Source of the DNA: Edaphobacter dinghuensis | Lineage (GTDB): Bacteria; Acidobacteriota; Terriglobia; Terriglobales; Acidobacteriaceae | Length of the DNA stretch: 64,000 nt | Direction: 5' to 3' | Assembly (NCBI RefSeq): GCF_014640335.1 | Contig: NZ_BMGT01000001.1 | Location: 62,001-126,000 of the forward strand | Shown here: in pieces, positions 50,396-57,941 of the stretch | Layout: each line of letters starts with the position of its first letter | Position numbering within the stretch: position 1 is the stretch's first letter | Translations under genes and position numbers: made by a program | The notes under the pieces: model-generated | What the model was told of the DNA's origin: nothing | Seen by the model: only the letters and a program-made list of their open reading frames with translations | Database searches by the model: none

Positions 50396-51250
50396 ATGAA
50401 TGGACGACGTAAGTCTCCAATTGACGATAGCGAACATATCCTCAGCAATAAGGAGGATGTCACTCACCTCCTCATTCTGCGTTTTCAGCAACTGCTGAGT
50501 GATGGAGTGCTGTCCCCCGGAACAAAGCTGCCATCGGAACGGGAACTTGCCGCGAGCTTTGGAGTCGCGCGCTCGTCCCTGCGTCAAGCTCTTAAAGTAT
50601 TGGAGATTATGGGCGTCATCACACAGAAGGTTGGGGACGGCAGCTATCTGAACAAAGATGCCTCTTCTGTTCTGGCGGTCCCCATGGAGTTCTTGTTCCT
50701 GCTGGACGACACGTCGCTCCAAGAGCTGACCGAGATGCGGCTGATGATGGAACCTGCTCTGGCTGCCAAAGCCGCCGAGCGCGCCACGTCACAGCATATT
50801 GCACTCTTGAAGCAGTCCATCACCGACCTCGAACACAGCAAGCAAGATCGTGTCCGGCTAGTTGCGTCAGATATCCTCTTTCATCGTGCTATCTTTCAGG
50901 CTTCCGGAAATCGTCTCGCCGGTCGGCTTTTTCATACAATTCACCGCGCCATGCTGAACATGATTATGGTAACTTCGCAGCTCGTCGAGCTCGAACATAC
51001 TCTGCATTTTCACCAACCCATCTTAAATGCCATCGAACAGCGCAATCCTGAGCTTGCCGAACGCCTCATGGCTGACCATCTGAATGACGCACGAGATTTG
51101 CTGCTTAACAGCCGCAACCAGGAAAGATCACGCAAATTGCGCGACCATCTCGCAACCGGCTCCCCACTGCACAAACTGCCGGGTAAGGCAGGCAGCTCTA
51201 AGTCCGCAACGCGTTCCAAAGTGAAAAATAGCGGTGGCAGCCATCTATAA
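50396..51250 (+). CDS. GntR family regulator, FadR (FCD) subfamily
   Basis: 284 residues. The N-terminal winged helix at about 20-90 has LSPGTKLPSERELAASFGVA, then RSSLRQALKVLEIMGVI and GDGSYL. An FCD effector-binding domain follows at about 100-245, with ELTEMRLMMEPALAAKAAER, FHRAIFQASGN and HQPILNAI, whose Asp and His residues usually bind a metal and a carboxylate ligand. A basic Lys/Ser tail ends it. Divergent from the seven-gene operon and separated by about 290 bp with two matching palindromes. It is thus very likely the operon's repressor, sensing a sugar acid. Start ATG 50396 abuts GAGGA, so the true start may be slightly different. Confidence 0.92.
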   Translation: MNGRRKSPIDDSEHILSNKEDVTHLLILRFQQLLSDGVLSPGTKLPSERELAASFGVARSSLRQALKVLEIMGVITQKVGDGSYLNKDASSVLAVPMEFLFLLDDTSLQELTEMRLMMEPALAAKAAERATSQHIALLKQSITDLEHSKQDRVRLVASDILFHRAIFQASGNRLAGRLFHTIHRAMLNMIMVTSQLVELEHTLHFHQPILNAIEQRNPELAERLMADHLNDARDLLLNSRNQERSRKLRDHLATGSPLHKLPGKAGSSKSATRSKVKNSGGSHL

Positions 51251-51456
51251 GAGATGCTCTTCGGCTGTTTTTGCAAGGATATGAGCATATCTTGGTACGT
51301 CCTTATCGAACAAACCTGATCAAGAATCTGCTTTTATCCCCTCCTTCGGTCCAGCCTTGGATGCCTTCGCAGTATCAACCTTCCCAAAGTCAAGGTAGAA
51401 TTGGCTCTGCAAAACCAGTTCACACCACTTAATTGGTGCCAAGGATCATCGCTGAA

Positions 51457-51723
51457 GTGACAGACCATACCATTCAGGATCGGGTTTTAAAGGTCATCGC
51501 GACCACCAAACGCATTCCCATCGAGAATGTGCACCCCGACAGTAGCTTTGAATCGCTGGAAATCGACTCCCTCGACCGTCTCAACATCCTCTTTGGCCTC
51601 GAAAGCGAGTTCGACATCGAGATCAACGATGAAGATGCCAAGCACATCCAGAACATTCACGAGATGATTGAAGGTATCACTCAGCTTCTTCAGGCGAAGG
51701 CATCTTCTTCGCCCAGCGAGTAA
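51457..51723 (+). CDS. Acyl carrier protein
   Basis: 88 residues. The phosphopantetheine Ser sits in SLEIDSLDRLNIL (D-S-L), and a four-helix ACP layout is clear: TIQDRVLKVIATTKRIP, then FGLESEFDIEINDEDA and IHEMIEGITQLL. GTG 51457 (MTDHTIQDRV) has AAGGA 11 nt upstream and gives the usual ACP length; the frame opens earlier at TTG 51433 without a ribosome site. The stop is 2 bp before the ketoacyl synthase gene. A dedicated, not housekeeping, ACP is implied by the gene neighbourhood. Confidence 0.88.
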   Translation: MTDHTIQDRVLKVIATTKRIPIENVHPDSSFESLEIDSLDRLNILFGLESEFDIEINDEDAKHIQNIHEMIEGITQLLQAKASSSPSE

Positions 51724-51725
51724 TC

Positions 51726-52937
51726 ATGCATCGTGTAGTCGTTACGGGAACCGGCGTCATCAGCGCCCTTGGCAACAATACACCCAGCTTCTGGCAATCC
51801 CTGATTTCAGGCGTTTCCGGCATTCAAGAGATGGTTAATGTCGACATCTCTCAAATCCGCTTCAAGAACGCCGCACAGGTCCGCAATTACGTCCCCGAAG
51901 ATAACTTCGCAGCCAGAGACATCGATGTCATGGATCGTTTCGCTCAGTTTGCCGTATTGGCTGCCCGCGAAGCCGTCGCCGCAGCAGGCATCGAATGGAC
52001 CCCTGATCTGCGCGAAACTGCAGCCGTCGTCACCGGCTCCTGCCTGGGAGGTCGCGGTACAGAGGAGGCTGGCTACTGGGAGCTCTTCCATAACGGCAAG
52101 AGCCGCGTCCACCCCTATACGATTCCGCTTGGAATGAGCAATGCCGGCACCAGTCATATCTCCATGCAGTTCGGCATTGAAGGACCGGCCTACAACCTCT
52201 CAACCGCCTGCGCCTCTTCGGCCCATGCTATCGGCCATGCCTTCTGGCTGGTACGCTCCGGCGTTGCTCCTCTTGCCATCGCAGGTGGCAGCGAAGCTCC
52301 TTTCTTCCTTGGCGGTCTCAAGGCGTGGGAGGCCATGCGCGTCATCAGCAAGGACACCTGCCGTCCCTTCTCTGCCGAGCGGAGCGGCCTGATTCTGGGG
52401 GAAGGCGCTGCCATGCTTGTGCTGGAATCGCTGGAAGCCGCCCTTGCCCGTGGCGCATGCCCTTTGGCCGAAGTAGTAGGTTTCGGCATGTCAGCCGATG
52501 CTGGCCACATTACGCAGCCAGTTGCCAAGGGACCTGCTCGCGCAATGAGGCTGGCGCTTCGCGACGCCAATCTCACCCATGAGCAGATCGGCTACATAAA
52601 CGCCCACGGGACAGCCACAGAGGCCAACGACCGCATTGAGACCACAGCCATTCGCGATGCTTTCGGAGCGCACGCCGATAAGCTTGCTGTCAGCTCTACA
52701 AAATCTATGCACGGGCACGCCCTTGGAGCTGCTGGGGCCCTTGAGGCTGTAGCCAGCATCCTCAGTCTCAAGCATGGCATTCTTCCTCCCACCGCCAACT
52801 TCCTCACTCCCGACCCAGCCTGCGATCTGGATATTATTCCCAATCAGGCCCGGGCAGCCACGGTAGAGGCCTGCCTTTCAAATTCCTTCGCCTTTGGCGG
52901 GTTAAACGCCACGCTCGCCTTCAAATCGCTGCCTTAG
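51726..52937 (+). CDS. Beta-ketoacyl-ACP synthase (KAS II/FabF-like)
   Basis: 403 residues, cytosolic. Thiolase fold with all three catalytic residues: Cys162 (STACASSAHAIG), His294 (NAHGTATEANDR) and His331 (STKSMHGHALGAAG). VVTGTGVISALGNNTPSFW opens the protein as in FabF. It condenses acyl units on ACP. Two bp after the ACP gene, so the two work together. Its 3' end overlaps the convergent reductase gene by 17 bp. As the proper fabF partners (fabD, fabG) are missing, it is likely a specialised elongation or priming enzyme for the neighbouring oxoamine synthase. Confidence 0.93.
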   Translation: MHRVVVTGTGVISALGNNTPSFWQSLISGVSGIQEMVNVDISQIRFKNAAQVRNYVPEDNFAARDIDVMDRFAQFAVLAAREAVAAAGIEWTPDLRETAAVVTGSCLGGRGTEEAGYWELFHNGKSRVHPYTIPLGMSNAGTSHISMQFGIEGPAYNLSTACASSAHAIGHAFWLVRSGVAPLAIAGGSEAPFFLGGLKAWEAMRVISKDTCRPFSAERSGLILGEGAAMLVLESLEAALARGACPLAEVVGFGMSADAGHITQPVAKGPARAMRLALRDANLTHEQIGYINAHGTATEANDRIETTAIRDAFGAHADKLAVSSTKSMHGHALGAAGALEAVASILSLKHGILPPTANFLTPDPACDLDIIPNQARAATVEACLSNSFAFGGLNATLAFKSLP

Positions 52938-53934
52938 AGATACGCTCCCGGCTCTTCAGCCAATCCACCGAACGGGCGACACCCTCCTCAAAAGAAACCT
53001 GCGGGGCAAAGCCAAATTCTGCTCGAGCCTTGTCACTCGGAAATTCCTGTTCCCTCGCCAGCAGAAGAACTGCATGACGCGTGAGCATAGGACGCCCTGG
53101 CAGCGCCTTTATCCAGTGGTACGGAGCCTCCATCGCGCCTGCAATCGCCATTGCCACCCCATACGGCAGATCAATCCACGGCGGCCTTCGCCCCAACCCC
53201 TCTGCCAGTGTCGCCACATATCTCTTCCAGGTAGCTCCGGTGCCGTCCGCAAGGTTGTAGGCTTGGCCCTCCGCGTCTGCGCTCTGGGCTGCGGCAATCA
53301 TCGCAGACACAGCATTATCGACGTACAGGAAGCCTCCTGTGGCCCGCCCTCCGTCGATATGCGCCATTTGTCTGCTCTTCAGCAGATCTGCAATGTCTGT
53401 AACAAACGCCTTCCCTCTGGGCCCATAGATCGTCGCCGGCCTAACGATGGTTACCGGCAGGCCAGCCCGAGAGGCTCGCCACACTGCCTCCTCAGCCCAG
53501 ATCTTCGTCCAGTTATAAGGCAGTCCTGCATCCCGAACCTCCCCTGTCTCGGTACATGGAACAATAGGGTACCCATAGACGTCTGTCGTGCTGACATGTA
53601 GAAACCGCTGGAGTTGACTCTGCTTCCGCGCTGCGGCTAACAACATCTCCGTCCCCCGAACATTGCTCTCGAGGTAAACCTCTATCGGAGCCCAGTCCGT
53701 TGATGCCGCCGCGCAATGAAAGACATGCGTCACATCCCGCATAGCCTCCAGAAGCGATTCGTAGTCGGTTAAACCACCACGAACGATACGCAGACGATCT
53801 GGAGAAGATTCGGAAAGATGGCTGAGATCAGAGGTCGAGCGGGCCAATACAGTCACCCGCTCCCCCTCGCTTATTAGAATCTCTGTCAGTCGGCCGCCCA
53901 AAAATCCACTTGCGCCCGTCACCAGGACAGGCAC
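52921..53934 (-). CDS. NAD(P)-dependent SDR reductase (extended, 3-beta-HSD/epimerase-like; CerR-like candidate)
   Basis: 337 residues. Cofactor motif VLVTGASGFLGGRL at 3-16. Catalytic Tyr140-x-x-x-Lys144 in LPYNWTKIWAEE. IVRPATIYGPRG and GGFLYVDNAVSAM are typical of extended SDRs acting on lipids or sterol-like substrates. GTG start at 53934 follows the oxoamine synthase stop with no gap, so translation is coupled. In bacterial ceramide loci a reductase of this class (CerR) reduces the 3-keto product of serine palmitoyltransferase, and this gene sits in that position. Specificity is inferred from context. Confidence 0.88.
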   Translation of the reverse strand: MPVLVTGASGFLGGRLTEILISEGERVTVLARSTSDLSHLSESSPDRLRIVRGGLTDYESLLEAMRDVTHVFHCAAASTDWAPIEVYLESNVRGTEMLLAAARKQSQLQRFLHVSTTDVYGYPIVPCTETGEVRDAGLPYNWTKIWAEEAVWRASRAGLPVTIVRPATIYGPRGKAFVTDIADLLKSRQMAHIDGGRATGGFLYVDNAVSAMIAAAQSADAEGQAYNLADGTGATWKRYVATLAEGLGRRPPWIDLPYGVAMAIAGAMEAPYHWIKALPGRPMLTRHAVLLLAREQEFPSDKARAEFGFAPQVSFEEGVARSVDWLKSRERISKAAI

Positions 53935-55233
53935 TTACAGGCTCCGCATCTTCTCAAAGACATCAAGCGCAAAATGGAGATGCTCACGGGTATGAGCCGC
54001 CGTCACACACAGCCTTAGACGAGCCGCACCCTGCGCCACTGCAGGAAACAACACCGGAGAAACTAGGATTCCGTAATTGCGCAACTTCCTTGCAAACAAG
54101 GCTGTCTTTGCATCATCGTGCAGCATCACGGGAATCACCGCCGTCTGCGACAGCCCCGTGTCATACCCAAGGCTCTGAAGCCCCTCGCGAAGCAGCACTG
54201 CATTTGCATGTAGACACGAGACCCGTTCCGGCTCCTCTCGCAGAATCTTCAATGTCTCGCAGGCGGCCGCTGCAGCAGGAGGAGCCATGGCGCCTGAAAA
54301 AATAAACGGGGCCGAAGCATGTTGCAGAAAGATGGACAGCCGCTGCGAAACCGCCACAAATCCGCCGCTGGCAGGGACTGCCTTGGCCAACGACCCGGTC
54401 CATATATCGACATCTTCTGTCGGCACACCGAAGTGCTCATCTGTACCTCTGCCATGTTTGCCTAGCACACCGCTCGCATGAGACTCATCCACCAGCAAAA
54501 AGCAATCGAACTCCTTCTTTAGTGCAATCAGGTCTGGGAGGCAGCCAATATCGCCATCCATTGAAAACACTCCATCGGAGACGATCAGAGTACGGTTAGC
54601 CTCTGGCCCATTCTCCAGTTGATGCCGCAGGGACGCCGGATCATTATGAGCGAAGGTCTGAACCTGAACCCCTGCCAAACGGCAGGCGTCCATAAGACTG
54701 CGGTGCGATAAGGCATCGGCAATGATTCGATCGGCCGGTCCAAACAGCGCGCTGATTACGGCTAAATTTGCTGCATAGCCTGAGGTAAAAGTGATCGCCG
54801 CCTCTGTCCCCTTGAATCTTGCCAGCTCTTCTTCCAACTCCCGGTGAAGATCCAGCGTGCCGGTCAATAAACGGACGCCCCCCGTTCCGGTCCCATACTG
54901 CCGTATAGCAGCGGTTGCCGCTTCATCCACCCTGGGGTCGCCAATCAATCCCAGATAGTCATAGGACGATAGCATCAGCATCCGGTGACCATCCATCTCT
55001 ACCAGCGGACCAGATCGCGTGCTCAAAGGAGCCTGAAAGGGATACGCATCGATCGAACAGGCCAGCGCCGTATTCTCGAATATTCTTCGCGCCCGTGCAT
55101 CCATCAGATCGCGCTTTTTATAACTGCTTTCGCGAGGGAATGAAAAATAATCCTGAAACATCTGGCCGGAGGATGAGGGAAAATTCTTCGTTGTCGTGGA
55201 GGAATCCTGAGAGAGAGAGGGGGACTGATTCAT
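53935..55233 (-). CDS. Alpha-oxoamine synthase (serine-palmitoyltransferase / BioF / CqsA family)
   Basis: 432 residues, PLP-dependent, fold type I. It condenses an amino acid with an acyl thioester and releases CO2. The Schiff-base Lys284 lies in WTGSLAKAVPASGG, the PLP-stacking and Asp/His residues in LIVSDGVFSMDGDIG and LLVDESHASGVLGKHGRG. SYDYLGL and GTGTGGVRLLTGT are family landmarks. The 40-residue N-terminal extension before SIDAYPF resembles serine palmitoyltransferase and CqsA more than BioF, and no biotin genes are near. Forms a two-gene unit with the SDR reductase and faces the ACP-KAS pair. Function as a long-chain-base synthase is likely but not proven. Confidence 0.88.
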   Translation of the reverse strand: MNQSPSLSQDSSTTTKNFPSSSGQMFQDYFSFPRESSYKKRDLMDARARRIFENTALACSIDAYPFQAPLSTRSGPLVEMDGHRMLMLSSYDYLGLIGDPRVDEAATAAIRQYGTGTGGVRLLTGTLDLHRELEEELARFKGTEAAITFTSGYAANLAVISALFGPADRIIADALSHRSLMDACRLAGVQVQTFAHNDPASLRHQLENGPEANRTLIVSDGVFSMDGDIGCLPDLIALKKEFDCFLLVDESHASGVLGKHGRGTDEHFGVPTEDVDIWTGSLAKAVPASGGFVAVSQRLSIFLQHASAPFIFSGAMAPPAAAAACETLKILREEPERVSCLHANAVLLREGLQSLGYDTGLSQTAVIPVMLHDDAKTALFARKLRNYGILVSPVLFPAVAQGAARLRLCVTAAHTREHLHFALDVFEKMRSL

Positions 55234-55382
55234 GAGTATTGACTATACTGCGGATTTGATTTGCACACTATACTAAGGAGACTGTCAGGTCATTATTAAA
55301 GAGGTGCTGGCCCTTTGTATAGACTCTCCGTAATCATATCCCGACGATTCAGGTTGTCACCGTGAAGCACAGGGGATAACCG

Positions 55383-57683
55383 TTACCTTATAATCTGATA
55401 CGCAACGCTCACAACATGCGTCTCACCATCTGGTTTGATGAGAACCGGAATGCTTACCCTTTCCCTTCCTTGCTGCATCGCATTCATCACCCGCTGCTGG
55501 TCCGCTTGCGCCATAGTAAACTTAGCCCCCGCAGGCAGCATTGGCTTGAAGGCTAGCTCAACAGGAACCCCTTTGCTGCGTACCTGCAGCTCGATTCGAT
55601 CTTCGAAGCAGCGAATCGTCACATCCATCGTAGTGTCACCGACGTGGAGACGCTGCACCGAAAGGTAGCTCCATTCCGCAGGCAGATTGGGTTCTAAAGT
55701 AAGTCGATGTTGCACTGCATCGAGCTGTTCTCCAAGCACACCCTGCAAAAATGAAGCCACAAACATTGACGAAGACCAGGTCTGCTCGGGCACCGATTCA
55801 ATCTGCGGACGAAAAGAAGAACCTGAGAGCGTCTCATGGATGTGCCCCATCGCATCCAGCTTCAACCACGGCAGCAGGGTGCTCCACACCTTCCACGCCT
55901 CATTGGGGCGGTCTCCCTGCCATAGCTCTATCGCCGCCGTTGCCGTGCTCGTCGCCCATACGCTGCCTGTGGCATAAGAAGATGGATCGAAGGTCTTGCT
56001 TGCACTGCTAACTCCGCGCGTACCCCATGGGGTTTCAAATTTTGGGCTCGCAATACGATCGAGGACCTCTTTTTGCTGTGAAGGATCGAGCAATAAAAAA
56101 GAGGCAGGCGGCGGCAGATGCATGGCTTCTTCCGGCTGCCCATCTTTCAGAATCCCCGAACTCCAAAACTTCCTTTGCCCATTCCAGAAATGTGCAGGAA
56201 TGGCTTTACTTGCGCGAAGGCTGGCCACTCGCGCAAGTTGTACAAGATCTGCGTGCCCTGTTAGTTCAGCGATATTTGCATACGCCTCTGATGCCCTAAC
56301 CCAAGCCACGGCGAGTGCCAGTTCTTCCCGAGGATGCTCCTGCTCATCACTTCCCTCTTTGCCAACTGGAACCTTAGGAAGTCCGTCGGCTGGGTCAATC
56401 AACGAAGAACAATATTGATAAGCACTCTCTATATTGCTCCAATGATTTTTCAGAAACTGAGTATCGCCGGTTGCACTGGCATACTCGCCAAGCGTCGCGA
56501 TGAACTGGAATGTAATATCGACATGCGGAAACATGTACGGATAATCCCTGGCCCAGTTCACATAGCTTGCACTTTGCGACATCTCATGCCACATCATGCC
56601 GTTATGCGGATCCTGATAGCGCATTAGAAAGAGCAGCGTATCCCTGGCGCGGACAAAGTCTCCTGTCAGTAGCAGCGCATGCATTGCGGTAAGAGCATCC
56701 CCGGCAAAGAACCATGCATATTGCGGTCGCCTCGCCAACCCACGGGATGGACCATAGCCGGCGACAAGTCCACACCCAAGCGTTGGATTGCAAACCCATG
56801 CCTGATCTAGTGCGAGCTCCGACCACGCAAGTGCCTTATTCACTTCTGCAGAGGGAGTTTCAATCCGCATGGCGTTTTCGGCTCGTTGACGTTGCTGTTG
56901 CGTCGCATCGACCTCCAGCGTTGCAGCATTGGAGATAAGCCTTTCGTAGAGGTCATGGGTCTCCTTTGCGCCATGCGTATCCGCAGCCATAAACACATGG
57001 ACAGTCTTCGCAGCGCCCAAAGTCATACGTAACACGTGCTCCGAGGTCAACGGCATATTGGTGTTAATCAGGTCATCATGCAACACGGTATCAGGTGAAC
57101 CCAGCAATGCATGAAAGCGTTGAGTCGGCTCATCCAGCAGATAGGCATTCGTATCCGGGAGCCAGTGAATCTCCTGCCCGCCCGTCGCAACGGGCCACAT
57201 CATGTCTAGTACCGGCACAAAGCGTATTGCAATCTGAATCGGTCGCTTCGAATCCACCACATAGGTAAGTATTGCTCCCGGAAGATTCTGCGGGACGAAT
57301 AGCGTCTCCCGCACCGTGAAATCGGCACCTGCGTATGTGCGCTCTATCGTAGTTGGCGTGTATTCGATGTGCCGAAGCAGTGGCGCAGAGGCAATCTCGC
57401 TCGAAGCTCCGACAAAATGAAAAGAGAGCTGTAGTCCGCGGAAGATCTGCAACGGATAAACCCAGCCTTCGAGGCCAGCAGTAGCATTGCCACCCAAAAA
57501 TCCCACTCGTCCATGCACCGCCGCATAACGTGTCTGCAATGCAGTATCGGCCGTATAGGTCTCCTGTGCAATCACCCGAGCCGCAGAAACAACAAGAAAA
57601 AATCCAGCTAACAGCGAAACCTGCCTAATAAACCATCCCTTTCGCAATAGCCGTTCGCCTCTGTGCATGCATAACCAATTCAC
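55383..57683 (-). CDS. Secreted six-hairpin ((alpha/alpha)6) glycoside hydrolase
   Basis: 766 residues. A signal peptide (WFIRQVSLLAGFFLVVSA) precedes an N-terminal beta-sandwich (about 40-270). Then comes an (alpha/alpha)6 barrel (about 280-650) with YAWFFAGDALTAMHALLLTG, MWHEMSQSAS, HVDITFQFIATLGEY and EQTWSSSMFVASFLQG, and a small C-terminal sheet domain. The layout matches amylo-alpha-1,6-glucosidase/MGH1-like and rhamnosidase-like proteins; acidic residues in GDA, WHE and EQTW are probable catalytic ones. Substrate unknown. GTG 57683 has AAGGAG 10 nt upstream, and ATG 57668 is the alternative. It stands alone between the lipid module and metH. Confidence 0.8.
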   Translation of the reverse strand: MNWLCMHRGERLLRKGWFIRQVSLLAGFFLVVSAARVIAQETYTADTALQTRYAAVHGRVGFLGGNATAGLEGWVYPLQIFRGLQLSFHFVGASSEIASAPLLRHIEYTPTTIERTYAGADFTVRETLFVPQNLPGAILTYVVDSKRPIQIAIRFVPVLDMMWPVATGGQEIHWLPDTNAYLLDEPTQRFHALLGSPDTVLHDDLINTNMPLTSEHVLRMTLGAAKTVHVFMAADTHGAKETHDLYERLISNAATLEVDATQQQRQRAENAMRIETPSAEVNKALAWSELALDQAWVCNPTLGCGLVAGYGPSRGLARRPQYAWFFAGDALTAMHALLLTGDFVRARDTLLFLMRYQDPHNGMMWHEMSQSASYVNWARDYPYMFPHVDITFQFIATLGEYASATGDTQFLKNHWSNIESAYQYCSSLIDPADGLPKVPVGKEGSDEQEHPREELALAVAWVRASEAYANIAELTGHADLVQLARVASLRASKAIPAHFWNGQRKFWSSGILKDGQPEEAMHLPPPASFLLLDPSQQKEVLDRIASPKFETPWGTRGVSSASKTFDPSSYATGSVWATSTATAAIELWQGDRPNEAWKVWSTLLPWLKLDAMGHIHETLSGSSFRPQIESVPEQTWSSSMFVASFLQGVLGEQLDAVQHRLTLEPNLPAEWSYLSVQRLHVGDTTMDVTIRCFEDRIELQVRSKGVPVELAFKPMLPAGAKFTMAQADQQRVMNAMQQGRERVSIPVLIKPDGETHVVSVAYQIIR

Positions 57684-57806
57684 GTCGAAGACTCTCCTTC
57701 ATGCAAGAACACTCTTACGCCCTTGAAAATCTGCACAGAGTTTAGTGTCAATGCGAGCACACTGTCGAATTGAAGCGGATACATACTTACAGGCAGATAC
57801 TGGTCG

Positions 57807-57847
57807 GCCCTTACCCAGTTATGTTGTAGATAACTGAGTAAGGGCCT
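57807..57847. terminator. 17-bp hairpin downstream of metH
   Basis: GGCCCTTACCCAGTTAT (57807-57823), loop GTTGTAG, ATAACTGAGTAAGGGCC (57831-57847); one C-A mismatch. It lies 95 bp beyond the metH stop on the minus strand and upstream of the hydrolase gene. The stem is long and strong, with no clear T-run on the minus strand. The rest of 57684-57941 shows no gene. Confidence 0.6.
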
Positions 57848-57941
57848 TATTCACAACCAGAGTGTTCTAACAGAAATTTCCTAGAAGGCTAACCGCATGC
57901 TGAACAGGGAATCATGATTCTAATACTCAAATATCTGAGCA

